The position numbers and the translations under genes were made by a program. From an uncultured bacterium (lineage in GTDB: Bacteria > Bacillota_I > Bacilli_A > RF39 > UBA660): a DNA stretch of 64,000 nt. Positions 46,495-55,892 of this stretch are shown here, piece by piece (the first letter of the stretch is position 1; the number at the start of each line of letters is the position of its first letter). Location of the stretch: the NCBI GenBank assembly GCA_946560065.1, contig CAMNUE010000001.1:250805-314804 (forward strand), given 5' to 3'. The notes under the pieces are model-generated. The model worked only from the letters and a program-made list of their open reading frames with translations, was not told the DNA's origin and did not search any database.

Positions 46495-48846
46495 ATGTAT
46501 ATTTGGAGATATGAAAAAAATGCTTTTAAAAATAAAAGCCAACCTAATTCAAATACCACTGATCAAGACAAGCTAAAGCCAGAAAACCTAGAAAAACAAG
46601 AAGATCTTGAAATGCCACCAATTTCTGAACCAAGTGAAAATAAAAATATTGGAGAGCAAGCAGAACAATCTATGTCGTCAGAAGATGCTAACAAAACCGA
46701 TAGTAATGGTGAAGAGAATAATCGTGATAATAATGATTCAGCTTCTCAAAATGAAAATATAACCTCTCAAGGCGAATCTGATTCATCAAATGATAGCAAA
46801 GAAAATCAAGATAAATCAGAAAATTCCGACAACAAACAGAATTATGATTCTAAACCTGATTCAGAAGCTGAAAAAACTGAAGAGAAAAATTATAATAAAA
46901 GTTCAGCTGATTCAAGCACCCAAGAGGAAAGTAATTCTCAAGATAGAGAAGAAAATGAAACAGAAACTCAAAAATCAAAACAAAGTGATTCTCAGTCAGA
47001 ATCAGAGCAGTCTGATACACCATCAAATAAAAGCAATAACTCTCAAGAACAAACAGAATCACAAGAAAATAACTCAAGTGGAATTGAAGAGCCAGAAAAC
47101 GCCTCAAATGATGAAGATAAATCTCAGACCAATTCAGAATCATTCTCAACTGATAATCAAATGAATGAATCTGAAAATAGTAATAAGGAAAATGAAACAG
47201 AAACTCAAAAACCAAAACAAAGTGATTCTCAGTCAGAATCAGAGCAGTCTAATGCACCATCAAATAAAAGCAATAACTCTCAAGAACAAACAGAATCACA
47301 AGAAAATAATTCAAGTGAGTCAAAATATTTACCAAATAATAAAAATGTACAAACAAACCAAAATGAAGATATGAATTCTCAAAATACTGCAAAAGAAAAT
47401 CAAGAAAGTAATAAGAGAAACACTAAATCGCAAAGCAACGATTCTAATTTAGACAACACTTCAGAAACATCCAGTTCTAAAGACAAGAATTCTAATGTTG
47501 AAGAAAACACTTCTAATCAAAAAAAAGATTCATCTCAAGAAACAGAAAACTCAGAAACTCAACAAGAATCAAACCAAGAAAAAACAAGTTCAGAAGATAG
47601 TAATGATACTAAGGAAAACAATATAAAAGATAATCAAACAAATCAGTCTAACTCAGAAGAAACTCCTTCTCCATCGGAAGAAGCCAAAGAAACTAGAGAA
47701 AATCAAGAAAACAAAGACTTAGAAGATAATCAATCAGCAAAAGAAGCAAATGAATCTAAAGATGAAAATCAAGACAAGAAAAAAACAATAGAAGATATAC
47801 AAAAAACTAGCAATTCTTCAGAAAACTTAGAATCAAGAAAAGAGAGTTTAGAAAGATTAAAAGAAACAATCAAACATTATGCTCAAAAGAAGCAACAAAT
47901 GCTTAGACAAGATTTACCAGAAAGCCAAAGCAAAAAAAGAGAAGAAAAATCACAAAACGAGGAGATTGACTATCAAAATAAATTCCTTGAAGAACTAAAA
48001 AAGGACTTACCATCATTTAAAGAACGTAATAGAGGAGATGGTTACAGTATCGATACTAACGGTACAACAGAATTACCAAATAGTTTAGTTAGAACTTTAA
48101 TTACTAAATTTCTAAATCAACGTTTCTGTAAAAAGAATAGTGATTTAAATGTTCGCAGTAATTCTTTAGAAAAAACAGATGGTTTTTATAAATGGGATGT
48201 AAAAAATATAATAGTTCATCTAAAAACAAATCAATTAAATAAAGTATTAAATGATAAATATGGTTACGATTATGACTTTGGGAAGTCAGAATTTGTTCCT
48301 TTGTCATTCTATTTCGATATGTCCGGAAGTATGAGTAGATACACAAATATGTTAGCAGTACTTGCTATTGAATTACTAAAAAAAGATGTAAAAGTTTTGA
48401 TAGGGTTCAACGAAAAGATTAATGTTCAGATTGATAGAATAGCAAGCACAATGGATATTAAAGAATTAGCAAGTATTTTGAGTAAAGCTGGCTACTCATC
48501 ATATGGTCATCAAAAAAATGATATTCTTAAGGAATCTCGTATATCTTGTAAATTTATTGAAAGAAATATCGATAATTATTTAATTGAAAAACAAGCTGAA
48601 AAGTGTGTAGTCTTTGCTGATTGTGATCCAATAGATGAAGTTATAACACTTTCAAAGTATGCAGAGGTTTATTGGTTTTGTTTTGAAAACCAATTAGAAA
48701 ACGAAGATTTGACTGAATATAAAGGATTTTTATATCAAGTGGAAAATGCTCAAAATATTGCCGAAGGATTAGTTAAAGTTAGTGAAAAAAGATTTGAATC
48801 ACTTGTGTTTTTAGACAATCCCAAAATATTACAAAAGGAGGAATAA
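46495..48846 (+). CDS. vWA (MIDAS) protein with long Ser/Asn/Glu/Gln-rich linker
   Basis: A 783-aa protein. Residues 15-430 are low-complexity, acidic and Ser/Asn/Gln/Glu-rich, without hydrophobic segments or a signal peptide. Residues 440-590 are charged and helical, starting RKESLERLKETIKHYAQKKQ. Residues 600-783 are a von Willebrand A domain with MIDAS FDMSGSMS (Asp608, Ser610, Ser612) and a later VVFADCDP. The linker contains two nearly identical 130-bp copies, 79 codons apart. Like RavA-ViaA and midasin systems, the vWA should couple to the MoxR ATPase encoded 3 nt downstream. ATG 46495 lacks a close ribosome site, so coupling to the upstream gene is likely. Confidence 0.85.
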   Translation: MYIWRYEKNAFKNKSQPNSNTTDQDKLKPENLEKQEDLEMPPISEPSENKNIGEQAEQSMSSEDANKTDSNGEENNRDNNDSASQNENITSQGESDSSNDSKENQDKSENSDNKQNYDSKPDSEAEKTEEKNYNKSSADSSTQEESNSQDREENETETQKSKQSDSQSESEQSDTPSNKSNNSQEQTESQENNSSGIEEPENASNDEDKSQTNSESFSTDNQMNESENSNKENETETQKPKQSDSQSESEQSNAPSNKSNNSQEQTESQENNSSESKYLPNNKNVQTNQNEDMNSQNTAKENQESNKRNTKSQSNDSNLDNTSETSSSKDKNSNVEENTSNQKKDSSQETENSETQQESNQEKTSSEDSNDTKENNIKDNQTNQSNSEETPSPSEEAKETRENQENKDLEDNQSAKEANESKDENQDKKKTIEDIQKTSNSSENLESRKESLERLKETIKHYAQKKQQMLRQDLPESQSKKREEKSQNEEIDYQNKFLEELKKDLPSFKERNRGDGYSIDTNGTTELPNSLVRTLITKFLNQRFCKKNSDLNVRSNSLEKTDGFYKWDVKNIIVHLKTNQLNKVLNDKYGYDYDFGKSEFVPLSFYFDMSGSMSRYTNMLAVLAIELLKKDVKVLIGFNEKINVQIDRIASTMDIKELASILSKAGYSSYGHQKNDILKESRISCKFIERNIDNYLIEKQAEKCVVFADCDPIDEVITLSKYAEVYWFCFENQLENEDLTEYKGFLYQVENAQNIAEGLVKVSEKRFESLVFLDNPKILQKEE
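46951..47080 (+). repeat. Intragenic direct repeat, copy A
   Basis: 130 bp inside the vWA linker, repeated at 47188-47317 with only a few differences (offset 237 bp, a multiple of three). Slippage or recombination would change linker length in frame. Confidence 0.9.
47188..47317 (+). repeat. Intragenic direct repeat, copy B
   Basis: Partner of 46951-47080. The near identity despite a low-complexity context indicates recent duplication. Confidence 0.9.
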
Positions 48847-48849
48847 ACA

Positions 48850-50652
48850 ATGATTATAAATAAAAAAAGTATCAAACAATTATTTGAAGAAAATGGCTAC
48901 TATATATCAAATTATATTTTGGCAAAAGCCTACATTGCTTTAAAATATTTAGTAGAAGAAGAAACAGTTGGGCAAAAAGTTAACTCAACGTGTCTTGATG
49001 GTCCAAGTGGAGCAGGAAAAACACATTTTGTAGATGTCTATTGTAAGGTTGCTTCTAAATTATTAGGAAAGAGAGTTAAATTTATCAATTTCCAACTCGA
49101 TGCCGAAACAGGAAAAAGTGAATTATATGAAGATATTGATGTAGTTGCTACTTTTGAAAACGATCCAAGTAAAATCAGATTACCAGGGAAAATAGTTGAG
49201 GCAATTAAAGCAGTAAATAACGGAGAATATGTTATTTTAAAGATGGACGAGTATGACAAAGCAAGAGATGCTACAGATACATTCTTTAATAACTTTTTAC
49301 AAGAAGCACTAATAAATACTACTCAACATGGTGATGTTTTTGTTAATAAAAATAGTGGTGGCAAATTACAAGTCTTCCTTTGTAAAAATGATCAAAGAGC
49401 AGAATTATCAGAACCTATGATGCGTCGTAATAGAATGATAAGACTAGATTATATGACTCCAGAGCGTATGCATCAAATCCTATCAACCTTTGCTGAAAAA
49501 TATAATTGTCCATCGGAAATAGTAAATATGGTCACTTTGTTCTATGAAGAAATGTTTTTAAATAAAGAAAAGTATCGAAAATTACCATCTTGTTCTGAAT
49601 GTCAACAAGCCATTATTGATGCCAAACTATTATTACAAGATAGCGAATTTACTCAATCTGATATCTATGTAAACATTATTGAGAACATGTTAAAGATGGA
49701 AGACGATATTAAAACTTTTGAATCACTATTAGCAAGTGGTAGGAATCAAAAAACAGAACAACTAAATCAGCTAGTAACAAAAATGAAGAATTCCGAAACA
49801 GAAGAACAAAATTTTGATTTAAATGAAGTTATGCTCCAAACAGTATTTAAAAATGAAGGAGCCAAACTTACATCTAAAATAGCAGAAATTCAGGGTTTAA
49901 TCGAAGAATATCGACAGAAGTTCGCTGAAATGGAGGCAAAAAGACAAGCTTCAATTGATGAAGAAATAGCAAAAATTTCCCTTAATAATGGTACTTTGGT
50001 TTCTGCTAAAACTAATCCTAACGTGTCAACAAACTTTGAAGACGAATCATCTCGTATCAAAAGAGGACATAACATCTTTGAACTTTCAGATGACAATTGG
50101 ACAGATATTGCTACCCTTCACATAACAGAACTATCACATCACATCCTAATAGATAAAATGATAGAACACATCAATGAATTAGGAATTACTATTTACGAAA
50201 ATGGAACTCTTTTAAAAGAAGATGGCTCACTTAAATTAATAGTTGTTAAAGATATTGATGAAGATAATTTACCACGATATAGAATTATGGCTAGTCACCC
50301 AGTAATTCCTTCAACTTATCTAAACGATATTACTAATTTCTTCTCATTTGCGACTCAAGTATATGAAGAACAACCAAAAACAGCTGCTCAAATAACCAGT
50401 GCAGCCTCAAATACATCAATTCCAATTAATTATGATATAAATGCTCTTGTTTATAATGACGAAGACTCCTTTGCTTTAGATTATGAAAGTGTCGATGAAA
50501 ATATTTATTATATTGAAAAGAGTGGTATTTCAAGATTAGATACAGACTATTCTGACCTTACTTCTAAGGCTTCTTGTCAAAATCCTGAAAACGCAATTGC
50601 AGCTTCTAATAAGATAATGTCAGGTAATCAGAAGGTGCTTACAAATGAATAA
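48850..50652 (+). CDS. MoxR-like AAA+ ATPase
   Basis: A 600-aa protein. The AAA+ core occupies residues 40-270: Walker A GPSGAGKT (51-58), Walker B VILKMDE (Asp133/Glu134), the NNFLQEALI helix, and ELSEPMMRRNRMIRLDY as the sensor/arginine-finger region. A long helical coiled-coil segment (about 330-375, RQKFAEMEAKRQASIDEEIA) and a C-terminal alpha/beta part of about 200 residues follow; these are not typical of short MoxR proteins. It probably remodels a client with the vWA protein (gene 3 nt upstream). The stop overlaps the ankyrin gene by 8 nt. The ribosome site is AAGGAGG. Confidence 0.87.
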   Translation: MIINKKSIKQLFEENGYYISNYILAKAYIALKYLVEEETVGQKVNSTCLDGPSGAGKTHFVDVYCKVASKLLGKRVKFINFQLDAETGKSELYEDIDVVATFENDPSKIRLPGKIVEAIKAVNNGEYVILKMDEYDKARDATDTFFNNFLQEALINTTQHGDVFVNKNSGGKLQVFLCKNDQRAELSEPMMRRNRMIRLDYMTPERMHQILSTFAEKYNCPSEIVNMVTLFYEEMFLNKEKYRKLPSCSECQQAIIDAKLLLQDSEFTQSDIYVNIIENMLKMEDDIKTFESLLASGRNQKTEQLNQLVTKMKNSETEEQNFDLNEVMLQTVFKNEGAKLTSKIAEIQGLIEEYRQKFAEMEAKRQASIDEEIAKISLNNGTLVSAKTNPNVSTNFEDESSRIKRGHNIFELSDDNWTDIATLHITELSHHILIDKMIEHINELGITIYENGTLLKEDGSLKLIVVKDIDEDNLPRYRIMASHPVIPSTYLNDITNFFSFATQVYEEQPKTAAQITSAASNTSIPINYDINALVYNDEDSFALDYESVDENIYYIEKSGISRLDTDYSDLTSKASCQNPENAIAASNKIMSGNQKVLTNE

Positions 50653-51436
50653 GATTGTCGATTTAAAACTAGAAGAAAGAAAAAGACAAGTCCTTCTAGG
50701 AAGTTATGGATTAGATGAAGAGTCAATAATAAAAGAGCGTCAACAAATCAAAGAAGTTTCAAAAGAAGAAAGCGAAAGATTAGGAAAAGAACTTTATGAT
50801 ATAATTCGTAAAAAGAAATATGATGAGGCAACTCAATATTCCAGAGTAGAAGATTTAGTTCATTCTGGTGCTAATGTAAACTATAAAGATAAAAGTACTG
50901 ATTCAAATAGAGGAAATACACCATTATTATTTTGTAGTCGAAAAAATAAAATAAAAACATTTACACTTTTAGTAAGAGCTGGTGCTGATATCAATCAAAC
51001 AAATAACTATGGAACAACTTGCACAATGTCTAGTGCTAGACACAATAACCATGAAATACTTCAAATCCTAATCGCCCTAAAAGCAGATTTAAATGCTCGT
51101 TGCTATGATGGGGATAATGCCATTATGAGCGCCAAAAGAAATAATAGTGAAGAAAGTTTTAGATTACTTGAAGAGGCTCAAGTGTATCTAAATAACCATA
51201 ACGTAGTAGGAGAATCAATACTTAATATGAAACATAATACATCTCCAACAATTGATACAGCAGGATTACTTTTAAAAGATAGTTATCAAGAGGAACAAGT
51301 AGCACAAATAAATCAGCAAAAAGCAGAAGAACTGCTACTAGAAGCTCTTGAAAGATTAGATAATTTGTCTTCACTAACTCAAAAAGACATAGCCAAAAAT
51401 AGCGAAATAAGAGAAAAAATTCTTACAAAACATTAA
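50645..51436 (+). CDS. Ankyrin-repeat protein
   Basis: A 263-aa soluble protein. Residues 75-190 contain ankyrin repeats (GNTPLLFCSRKNKIKTFTLL, VRAGADINQTNNYGTT, LIALKADLNARCYDGDNAIM). Helical segments flank them. It overlaps the MoxR-like gene by 8 nt, so it is translated with it and is the last gene of the operon. It is likely a protein-binding adaptor for the ATPase complex. Confidence 0.82.
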   Translation: MNKIVDLKLEERKRQVLLGSYGLDEESIIKERQQIKEVSKEESERLGKELYDIIRKKKYDEATQYSRVEDLVHSGANVNYKDKSTDSNRGNTPLLFCSRKNKIKTFTLLVRAGADINQTNNYGTTCTMSSARHNNHEILQILIALKADLNARCYDGDNAIMSAKRNNSEESFRLLEEAQVYLNNHNVVGESILNMKHNTSPTIDTAGLLLKDSYQEEQVAQINQQKAEELLLEALERLDNLSSLTQKDIAKNSEIREKILTKH

Positions 51437-51512
51437 TGGTATTTAAAACTTTATAAAAAGACTCATGCATGTTATACTTAAAAAGTAAGAAGAAAGTGAA
51501 AGGAGGAATATA

Positions 51513-51842
51513 ATGATAGAATTAGAGGATTTTGATAAAGTAGATATGCGAGTAGGGACTATCTTAGAGGTTTCTCTAAATAGAAGAGCCAGAAAATCAG
51601 CTTACAAGGTCAAAATAGATTTAGGTGAAAAATTAGGAATAAAAAATTCTTCAGCTCAAATAACAGACCTATATCAACCAGAAGACTTAATTGGAAAACA
51701 AATAATCGTCGTTGCCAATTTTGAACCAATTAGAATTGCTGATGTAAAAAGTGAGGTACGAATATTAGGAGCTGATGCTAATGAAGGAGTAGTTCTATTA
51801 AATTTAGAAAGAAAAGTACCAAATGGTGCCAAAATATTTTAA
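51513..51842 (+). CDS. CsaA-like tRNA-binding (EMAP/OB-fold) protein
   Basis: A 109-aa single OB-fold: FDKVDMRVGTILEVSLNRRA, KKID-type core, NSSAQITDLY, LIGKQIIVVANFEPIRIADV, SEVRILGA. This matches the CsaA/MetRS C-terminal tRNA-binding family. It binds tRNA or acts as a chaperone-like factor. AAAGGAGG precedes ATG 51513. folD follows after 18 nt. Confidence 0.85.
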   Translation: MIELEDFDKVDMRVGTILEVSLNRRARKSAYKVKIDLGEKLGIKNSSAQITDLYQPEDLIGKQIIVVANFEPIRIADVKSEVRILGADANEGVVLLNLERKVPNGAKIF

Positions 51843-51860
51843 AAAGAGAGTGAGTAGTAA

Positions 51861-52766
51861 ATGAAAGATAAAAATATCAATGGGACAAAAGTTAGTAAAG
51901 TACTATATGAAGAATTAAAAAAGTATCTTGATAATCATGAAATAAATCCTACTATTGTTGATATTTCAATAGGAGATGATTTTGGAGGATTAATGTACTC
52001 TAAAATGAAACAAAAGAAAATTAATCAGGAGACAGGGATTGAATTTCAAAGTATTCATTATGATAAAATAACTAAAACTAACCTTATAAAATATCTAAAA
52101 AAATTAAATAAAGATGAAAATGTCAATGGAATTATGATTCAATTGCCACTGCCTAAAAATCTAGCTAAGTATGAAAGAGAAATTCTAGATACAATCACTC
52201 CTTCAAAGGATGTTGATGGACTAACAACCATGTCATCAGGAAAATTAAGCATTGGTACAGATACTTTTGTTCCTTGTACAGCCCTAGGAATTGAAATGCT
52301 ATTAAAGGCTTATGATATTAAACTAACAGGAAAAACAGTTGCAATCATCAATAGAAGCAACATTGTTGGAAAGCCACTTGCAGAGCTAATGCTAAAAAAT
52401 AATGCTACTCCAATTATTTGTCATTCAAAAACAAAAAATTTAAAAGAAATAACTAGGAAATGTGATATCGTAGTAGCAGCTTTAAATAAAAAAGAACATA
52501 TCGATGCGGATTACATCGAAAAATCATCTGTTATCATAGATGTAGGAGTTCATAAAAATGCAGAAGGAAAAACAGTAGGTGATGTTGATTATAATGCCGT
52601 AATAGAAAAAGCAGAACTAATTACCCCACCAACTGGAGCTGTAGGTCCAATGACAATTTGTATGCTAGCTTATAATGCTGCAAAAAGTGTATATGGTGAA
52701 GAGATAAATGAAATTTTAAAAACTGGCGTTGAAAAGGCCAAAGAAATAATAAAACAAACTAATTAA
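51861..52766 (+). CDS. folD: Bifunctional methylene-THF dehydrogenase/cyclohydrolase
   Basis: A 301-aa folate enzyme interconverting methylene- and formyl-tetrahydrofolate. It has YSKMKQKK (catalytic Lys region), GIMIQLPLPKNL, PSKDVDGL, PCTALGIEMLL, the NADP site INRSNIVGKPLAELML and the closing TPPTGAVGPMTICML. Length and motifs are typical. Confidence 0.95.
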   Translation: MKDKNINGTKVSKVLYEELKKYLDNHEINPTIVDISIGDDFGGLMYSKMKQKKINQETGIEFQSIHYDKITKTNLIKYLKKLNKDENVNGIMIQLPLPKNLAKYEREILDTITPSKDVDGLTTMSSGKLSIGTDTFVPCTALGIEMLLKAYDIKLTGKTVAIINRSNIVGKPLAELMLKNNATPIICHSKTKNLKEITRKCDIVVAALNKKEHIDADYIEKSSVIIDVGVHKNAEGKTVGDVDYNAVIEKAELITPPTGAVGPMTICMLAYNAAKSVYGEEINEILKTGVEKAKEIIKQTN

Positions 52767-52794
52767 AATATAAATTATAATAGGAGGATTAATT

Positions 52795-53358
52795 ATGAAA
52801 TTAAGAAAAATATTTGTTTATCTAATTATGGGAGTTGTAACACTAGGTTTAGTTACTGGTTGTACAGATACAACAAAAACAGAAACTTCTAAAAAAGAAG
52901 AAGAGAAAGTTCAAGGAAAATGTAAAGTAGAAGAATGTATAAAACTAATAGAACCATCAAATACTATTGAAGAAATTAATGAGATTATTGGTTTTGAAGC
53001 TGAAAAAAGTGAATACTCTGAAACATACAAATGGAAATTATCAGATAAAACCTGGATAGATGCAACTCCAAGTACAAGTGATGAAAGCTATAGCTTATCT
53101 GCTAATTATGACAAGTCTACAATAAAAAATGATAAAGCAGATTTCTCAAAATTCAATGATTTGAAATCATCACTAGGAAAGGGTGAATCATTTACTTATG
53201 AAGAAATGAATGAAAAAGTAGGTGGAGTAGAAGGTATATTAGCTGGGAAAACTTCAACATCTAAAAGATATATTTGGGTAAATAAAAATGAACAAACATT
53301 TAGTGCAACTTTCTCGGATACTATGGATGGTAAAGCTTCAATTATTTCTCTTCGTTAA
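52795..53358 (+). CDS. Putative lipoprotein
   Basis: A 187-aa protein. The signal peptide ends in the lipobox LVTGC (Cys23), followed by a Lys/Glu/Thr-rich spacer. The mature part has two related halves around residues 45-100 and 115-185, each with a WKL- or YIW-type strand (TYKWKLSDKTWID, RYIWVNKNEQTFS). This resembles small SmpA/DUF3862-type beta proteins, weakly. The ribosome site is AGGAGG. Confidence 0.75.
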   Translation: MKLRKIFVYLIMGVVTLGLVTGCTDTTKTETSKKEEEKVQGKCKVEECIKLIEPSNTIEEINEIIGFEAEKSEYSETYKWKLSDKTWIDATPSTSDESYSLSANYDKSTIKNDKADFSKFNDLKSSLGKGESFTYEEMNEKVGGVEGILAGKTSTSKRYIWVNKNEQTFSATFSDTMDGKASIISLR

Positions 53359-53366
53359 AAAAAGAT

Positions 53367-53397
53367 AAAACTGTAATAATAATTGCAGTTTTTTTTG
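53367..53397 (+). terminator. Intrinsic terminator
   Basis: AAAACTG (53367-53373) pairs with CAGTTTT (53386-53392), followed by T residues. Confidence 0.75.
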
Positions 53398-53509
53398 AAA
53401 AAAAAACTATATAATGCATAATAATGGTAAAAAATAAAAAAATATGTAATCACAAGTAGCAATATGATAAAAAATGTGCTACAATTAAGTAGGAAAGGGA
53501 GTAGTGTAT

Positions 53510-53878
53510 ATGATAAAGAAGAGAGATATTGTAACAAGTATTATTTTATCTTTTGTTACGTGTGGAATTTATGCCATAATTTGGTTCATTAGCTTAACTG
53601 ATGATGTAGGGCAAGTAAGTGGAGATGAACGCCTATCTGGCGGAAAATGCTTCCTATTAACATTAATTACTTGTGGTATCTACGGATATTATTGGGCATA
53701 CTTAATGGGTAAGGCAATGATGCAAGCAAAAGCAAAAAATAATATGCCTGCAGAAGACAATTCAGTTCTATATATCATCTTACAGGTTGTTGGACTTGGA
53801 ATTGTTACACATTGTTTAGTTCAAAATGATTTAAACACTATAGCAGACAAAGGTGCTAATAACACAGTAACTGCATAA
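53510..53878 (+). CDS. DUF4234 family membrane protein
   Basis: A 122-aa protein with repeated TCGIYAIIWF / TCGIYGYYWAY motifs and three predicted membrane helices, typical of DUF4234. ATG 53510 follows GGGAG. Function unknown. Confidence 0.82.
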   Translation: MIKKRDIVTSIILSFVTCGIYAIIWFISLTDDVGQVSGDERLSGGKCFLLTLITCGIYGYYWAYLMGKAMMQAKAKNNMPAEDNSVLYIILQVVGLGIVTHCLVQNDLNTIADKGANNTVTA

Positions 53879-53902
53879 AAAAGAATTTTATAATTCTTTT
53901 TT
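53877..53902 (+). terminator. Intrinsic terminator
   Basis: AAAAGAATT pairs with AATTCTTTT around TTAT, followed by a T-run. Confidence 0.65.
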
Positions 53903-53917
53903 GTTATACAAAGAAAT

Positions 53918-54307
53918 ATGAAAAAGAAATTAATTACTAATTTTCTTTGGCTAATCCTATTAATAATATATTTATTAGTTGGAAGTCACTTTAATATTTA
54001 TCTGTTTTGTCCAATAAAAAAAGTTACAGGACTCTATTGTCCTGGATGCGGAGTAACTCGTATGCTACTAAGCCTTCTAAAAGGTCAATTCTATCAAGCA
54101 TTTCGTTATAACCCTCTTATTTTTATTACATTACCATTCTTTATTATCTACTATATTGACTATTTATACGCCCTTTATAAAAATAAAAAAAATAAATTAC
54201 ATGTTTTAGAACCAAATATTTGGTATGTTTTAATAGGTATTTTTCTAATTTATGGAATCCTTCGCAATATCCCATTATTTGATTTTCTAAAACCAACTAC
54301 TATCTAA
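53918..54307 (+). CDS. DUF2752 family membrane protein
   Basis: A 129-aa protein. The signature CPIKKVTGLYCPGCGVTRML lies between the first and second of three membrane helices and is diagnostic of DUF2752. The upstream site is weak (AAAGAAAT). Function unknown. Confidence 0.85.
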   Translation: MKKKLITNFLWLILLIIYLLVGSHFNIYLFCPIKKVTGLYCPGCGVTRMLLSLLKGQFYQAFRYNPLIFITLPFFIIYYIDYLYALYKNKKNKLHVLEPNIWYVLIGIFLIYGILRNIPLFDFLKPTTI

Positions 54308-54322
54308 TTAAAAAAATGTTCA

Positions 54323-54351
54323 GAATTATCTTTAAAGATAATTCTTTTTTT
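54323..54351 (+). terminator. Intrinsic terminator
   Basis: GAATTATC (54323-54330) pairs with GATAATTC (54337-54344), followed by seven T residues. Confidence 0.85.
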
Positions 54352-54379
54352 AAGAAAATAATTTTCTAAGGATTACTTA

Positions 54380-54410
54380 TTGACACGGGAGCAAGTCACA
54401 AGTGTAAAAT
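54380..54410 (+). promoter_or_regulatory. Promoter with 19-bp spacer, probable MerR target
   Basis: TTGACA (54380-54385) and TAAAAT (54405-54410) are 19 bp apart, the stretched spacing that MerR-family activators correct. It precedes the disrupted flavodoxin-type gene, and the MerR-like gene lies 2 kb downstream. Confidence 0.55.
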
Positions 54411-54445
54411 TAAATTATAATTATTTTAAAGTGAGGAGGAACAAT

Positions 54446-54913
54446 ATGAAAAAAATAGTATTTATTAATAGTAGTCCATATAAAGATGGAAATACTGAAA
54501 GAATAGGATTAGAACTATTAAAGAATATTGAACATAAAACAATCCAAATGTCTGAATATAAAATATCACAATAGGGAGCAGTTTATGAAGATGATCAAAT
54601 AAAAGAACTTTTGAATGAATTAAAAGATGCAGATATATTGGTAATTGGTTCACCAGTTTATTGGTATACAGTTGGAGGAATCTTAAAAACATTTATTGAT
54701 AGATTATATTTATTAGCAGAAGCAGAAATCCTAAAAGGAAAAGAATTATATTTCTTTGCTCAGGGATCAAGACCAGATGAAGGTACTGTAAAAACAATAA
54801 CTCATTTGGCAGAAAGAGTTGCAACCCTAATGGAAATGAATTTAAGGAGTGTTGTAGTCGATTCTAATGACGGAAATAAAATATTAAGAGAAATGTCTAT
54901 TGAAAATAATTAG
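54446..54913 (+). pseudogene. Flavodoxin-like NAD(P)H-dependent oxidoreductase with in-frame amber stop
   Basis: The gene opens behind AGGAGGA with MKKIVFINSSPYKDGNTERI, the FMN-binding P-loop of the NADPH-dependent FMN reductase family. A TAG at 54572-54574 (codon 43) interrupts it. The same frame then continues with DADILVIGSPVYWYTVGGIL and KTFIDRLYLL to a stop at 54913. No insertion or deletion is needed, so a single point mutation has disabled it. TAG is used as a normal stop elsewhere in this window, so readthrough is not assumed. Confidence 0.8.
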
Positions 54914-54921
54914 GATAAAAA

Positions 54922-55892
54922 ATGAAAAAGGTAATAATTTTACTAATAACACTAGGGGTGATTCTAATGTATGGTTGTAGTAAAGGTGAAAATGATTCAC
55001 TAAAGACTAATTCAATCAAGTGCTTTACAAAAGAATCAGAAATTTCTGATGTTATCAATAATGAGTCATTCACCGGTTTTGGAAATTTAATATTTCCTGT
55101 TGACTTGGATTTTGACAAGAATATGAAATTAGAAGATGTTGGAGATATCTATATTTGGTATAACTACATAAATCCTGACAAAACTGTTGAGATAGTTAAC
55201 TTTTTAAAAGAAGAAGCAGATAAAGGAGAGCAAGTATTCTATAACATTTACACAGAAGAAGAAATGCGAAAAGACAAGGAAAAAGAAATACAGGATTATT
55301 CTTCTTTAGAGGAAAAGAAAATTCAAAAATGGCGATTTTTAATGATGGAGGAGGATTTATGTATGTTGGAGCAATGCAAGATAGTTTTCCTCATGCTCTA
55401 GAATTAGCCAAGAATGGATATAATGCTTTTGCTTTAATCTATCGACCAGACTCCGAAAAAGCCATGGAAGATTTAGCTAGAGCAGTAGCTTTTATTCATG
55501 ATAACAAAGAAAAGCTTAAAGTAGATACAGAAGGCTATTCTGTTTGGGGTGGATCAGCAGGCGGCAGAATGGCAGCTTGGCTTGGAAGTTATGGAACAGA
55601 AGAGTTTGGTGAAAAGAAATATCCAAAACCAAGTACTGTAGTTATGCAATACACTAGTCTATCTGAAGTAACAGGCAATGAGCCACCAACTTATAACGGT
55701 GTTGGAACAAGCGACGGAATTGCAAGTTACCTAACTATGGAAAATAGAATTAATAAAATGAAAGAGAATGGAACCAACACAAAAATAGAAGTCTTTGAGG
55801 GACTACCTCATGGTTTCGGACTTGGAGAAGGAACAAAGGCTGAAGGTTGGATTGATAATGCCATTAAATTTTGGGAGGAGAATATAAAATGA
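54922..55892 (+). pseudogene. Alpha/beta-hydrolase lipoprotein with a single-base frameshift
   Basis: The 5' part encodes a lipoprotein signal (LMYGC, Cys19) and about 115 residues. The frame then breaks at an A-run (55325-55329). One added A would restore IQKMAIFNDGGGFMYVG and the rest of the hydrolase. That part has the oxyanion loop GGGF, the nucleophile motif GGSAG and the late GLPHGFG with the catalytic His. The frameshift may be a recent mutation, a sequencing error in the homopolymer, or a phase-variable switch. The 3' end overlaps the start of the next gene (ATGA). Confidence 0.75.

Noticed and set aside
51437-51512. Possible att repeat of tRNA-Arg at the end of a putative island
   Set aside because: No copy of the tRNA 3' end is visible between the ankyrin gene and the csaA-like gene.
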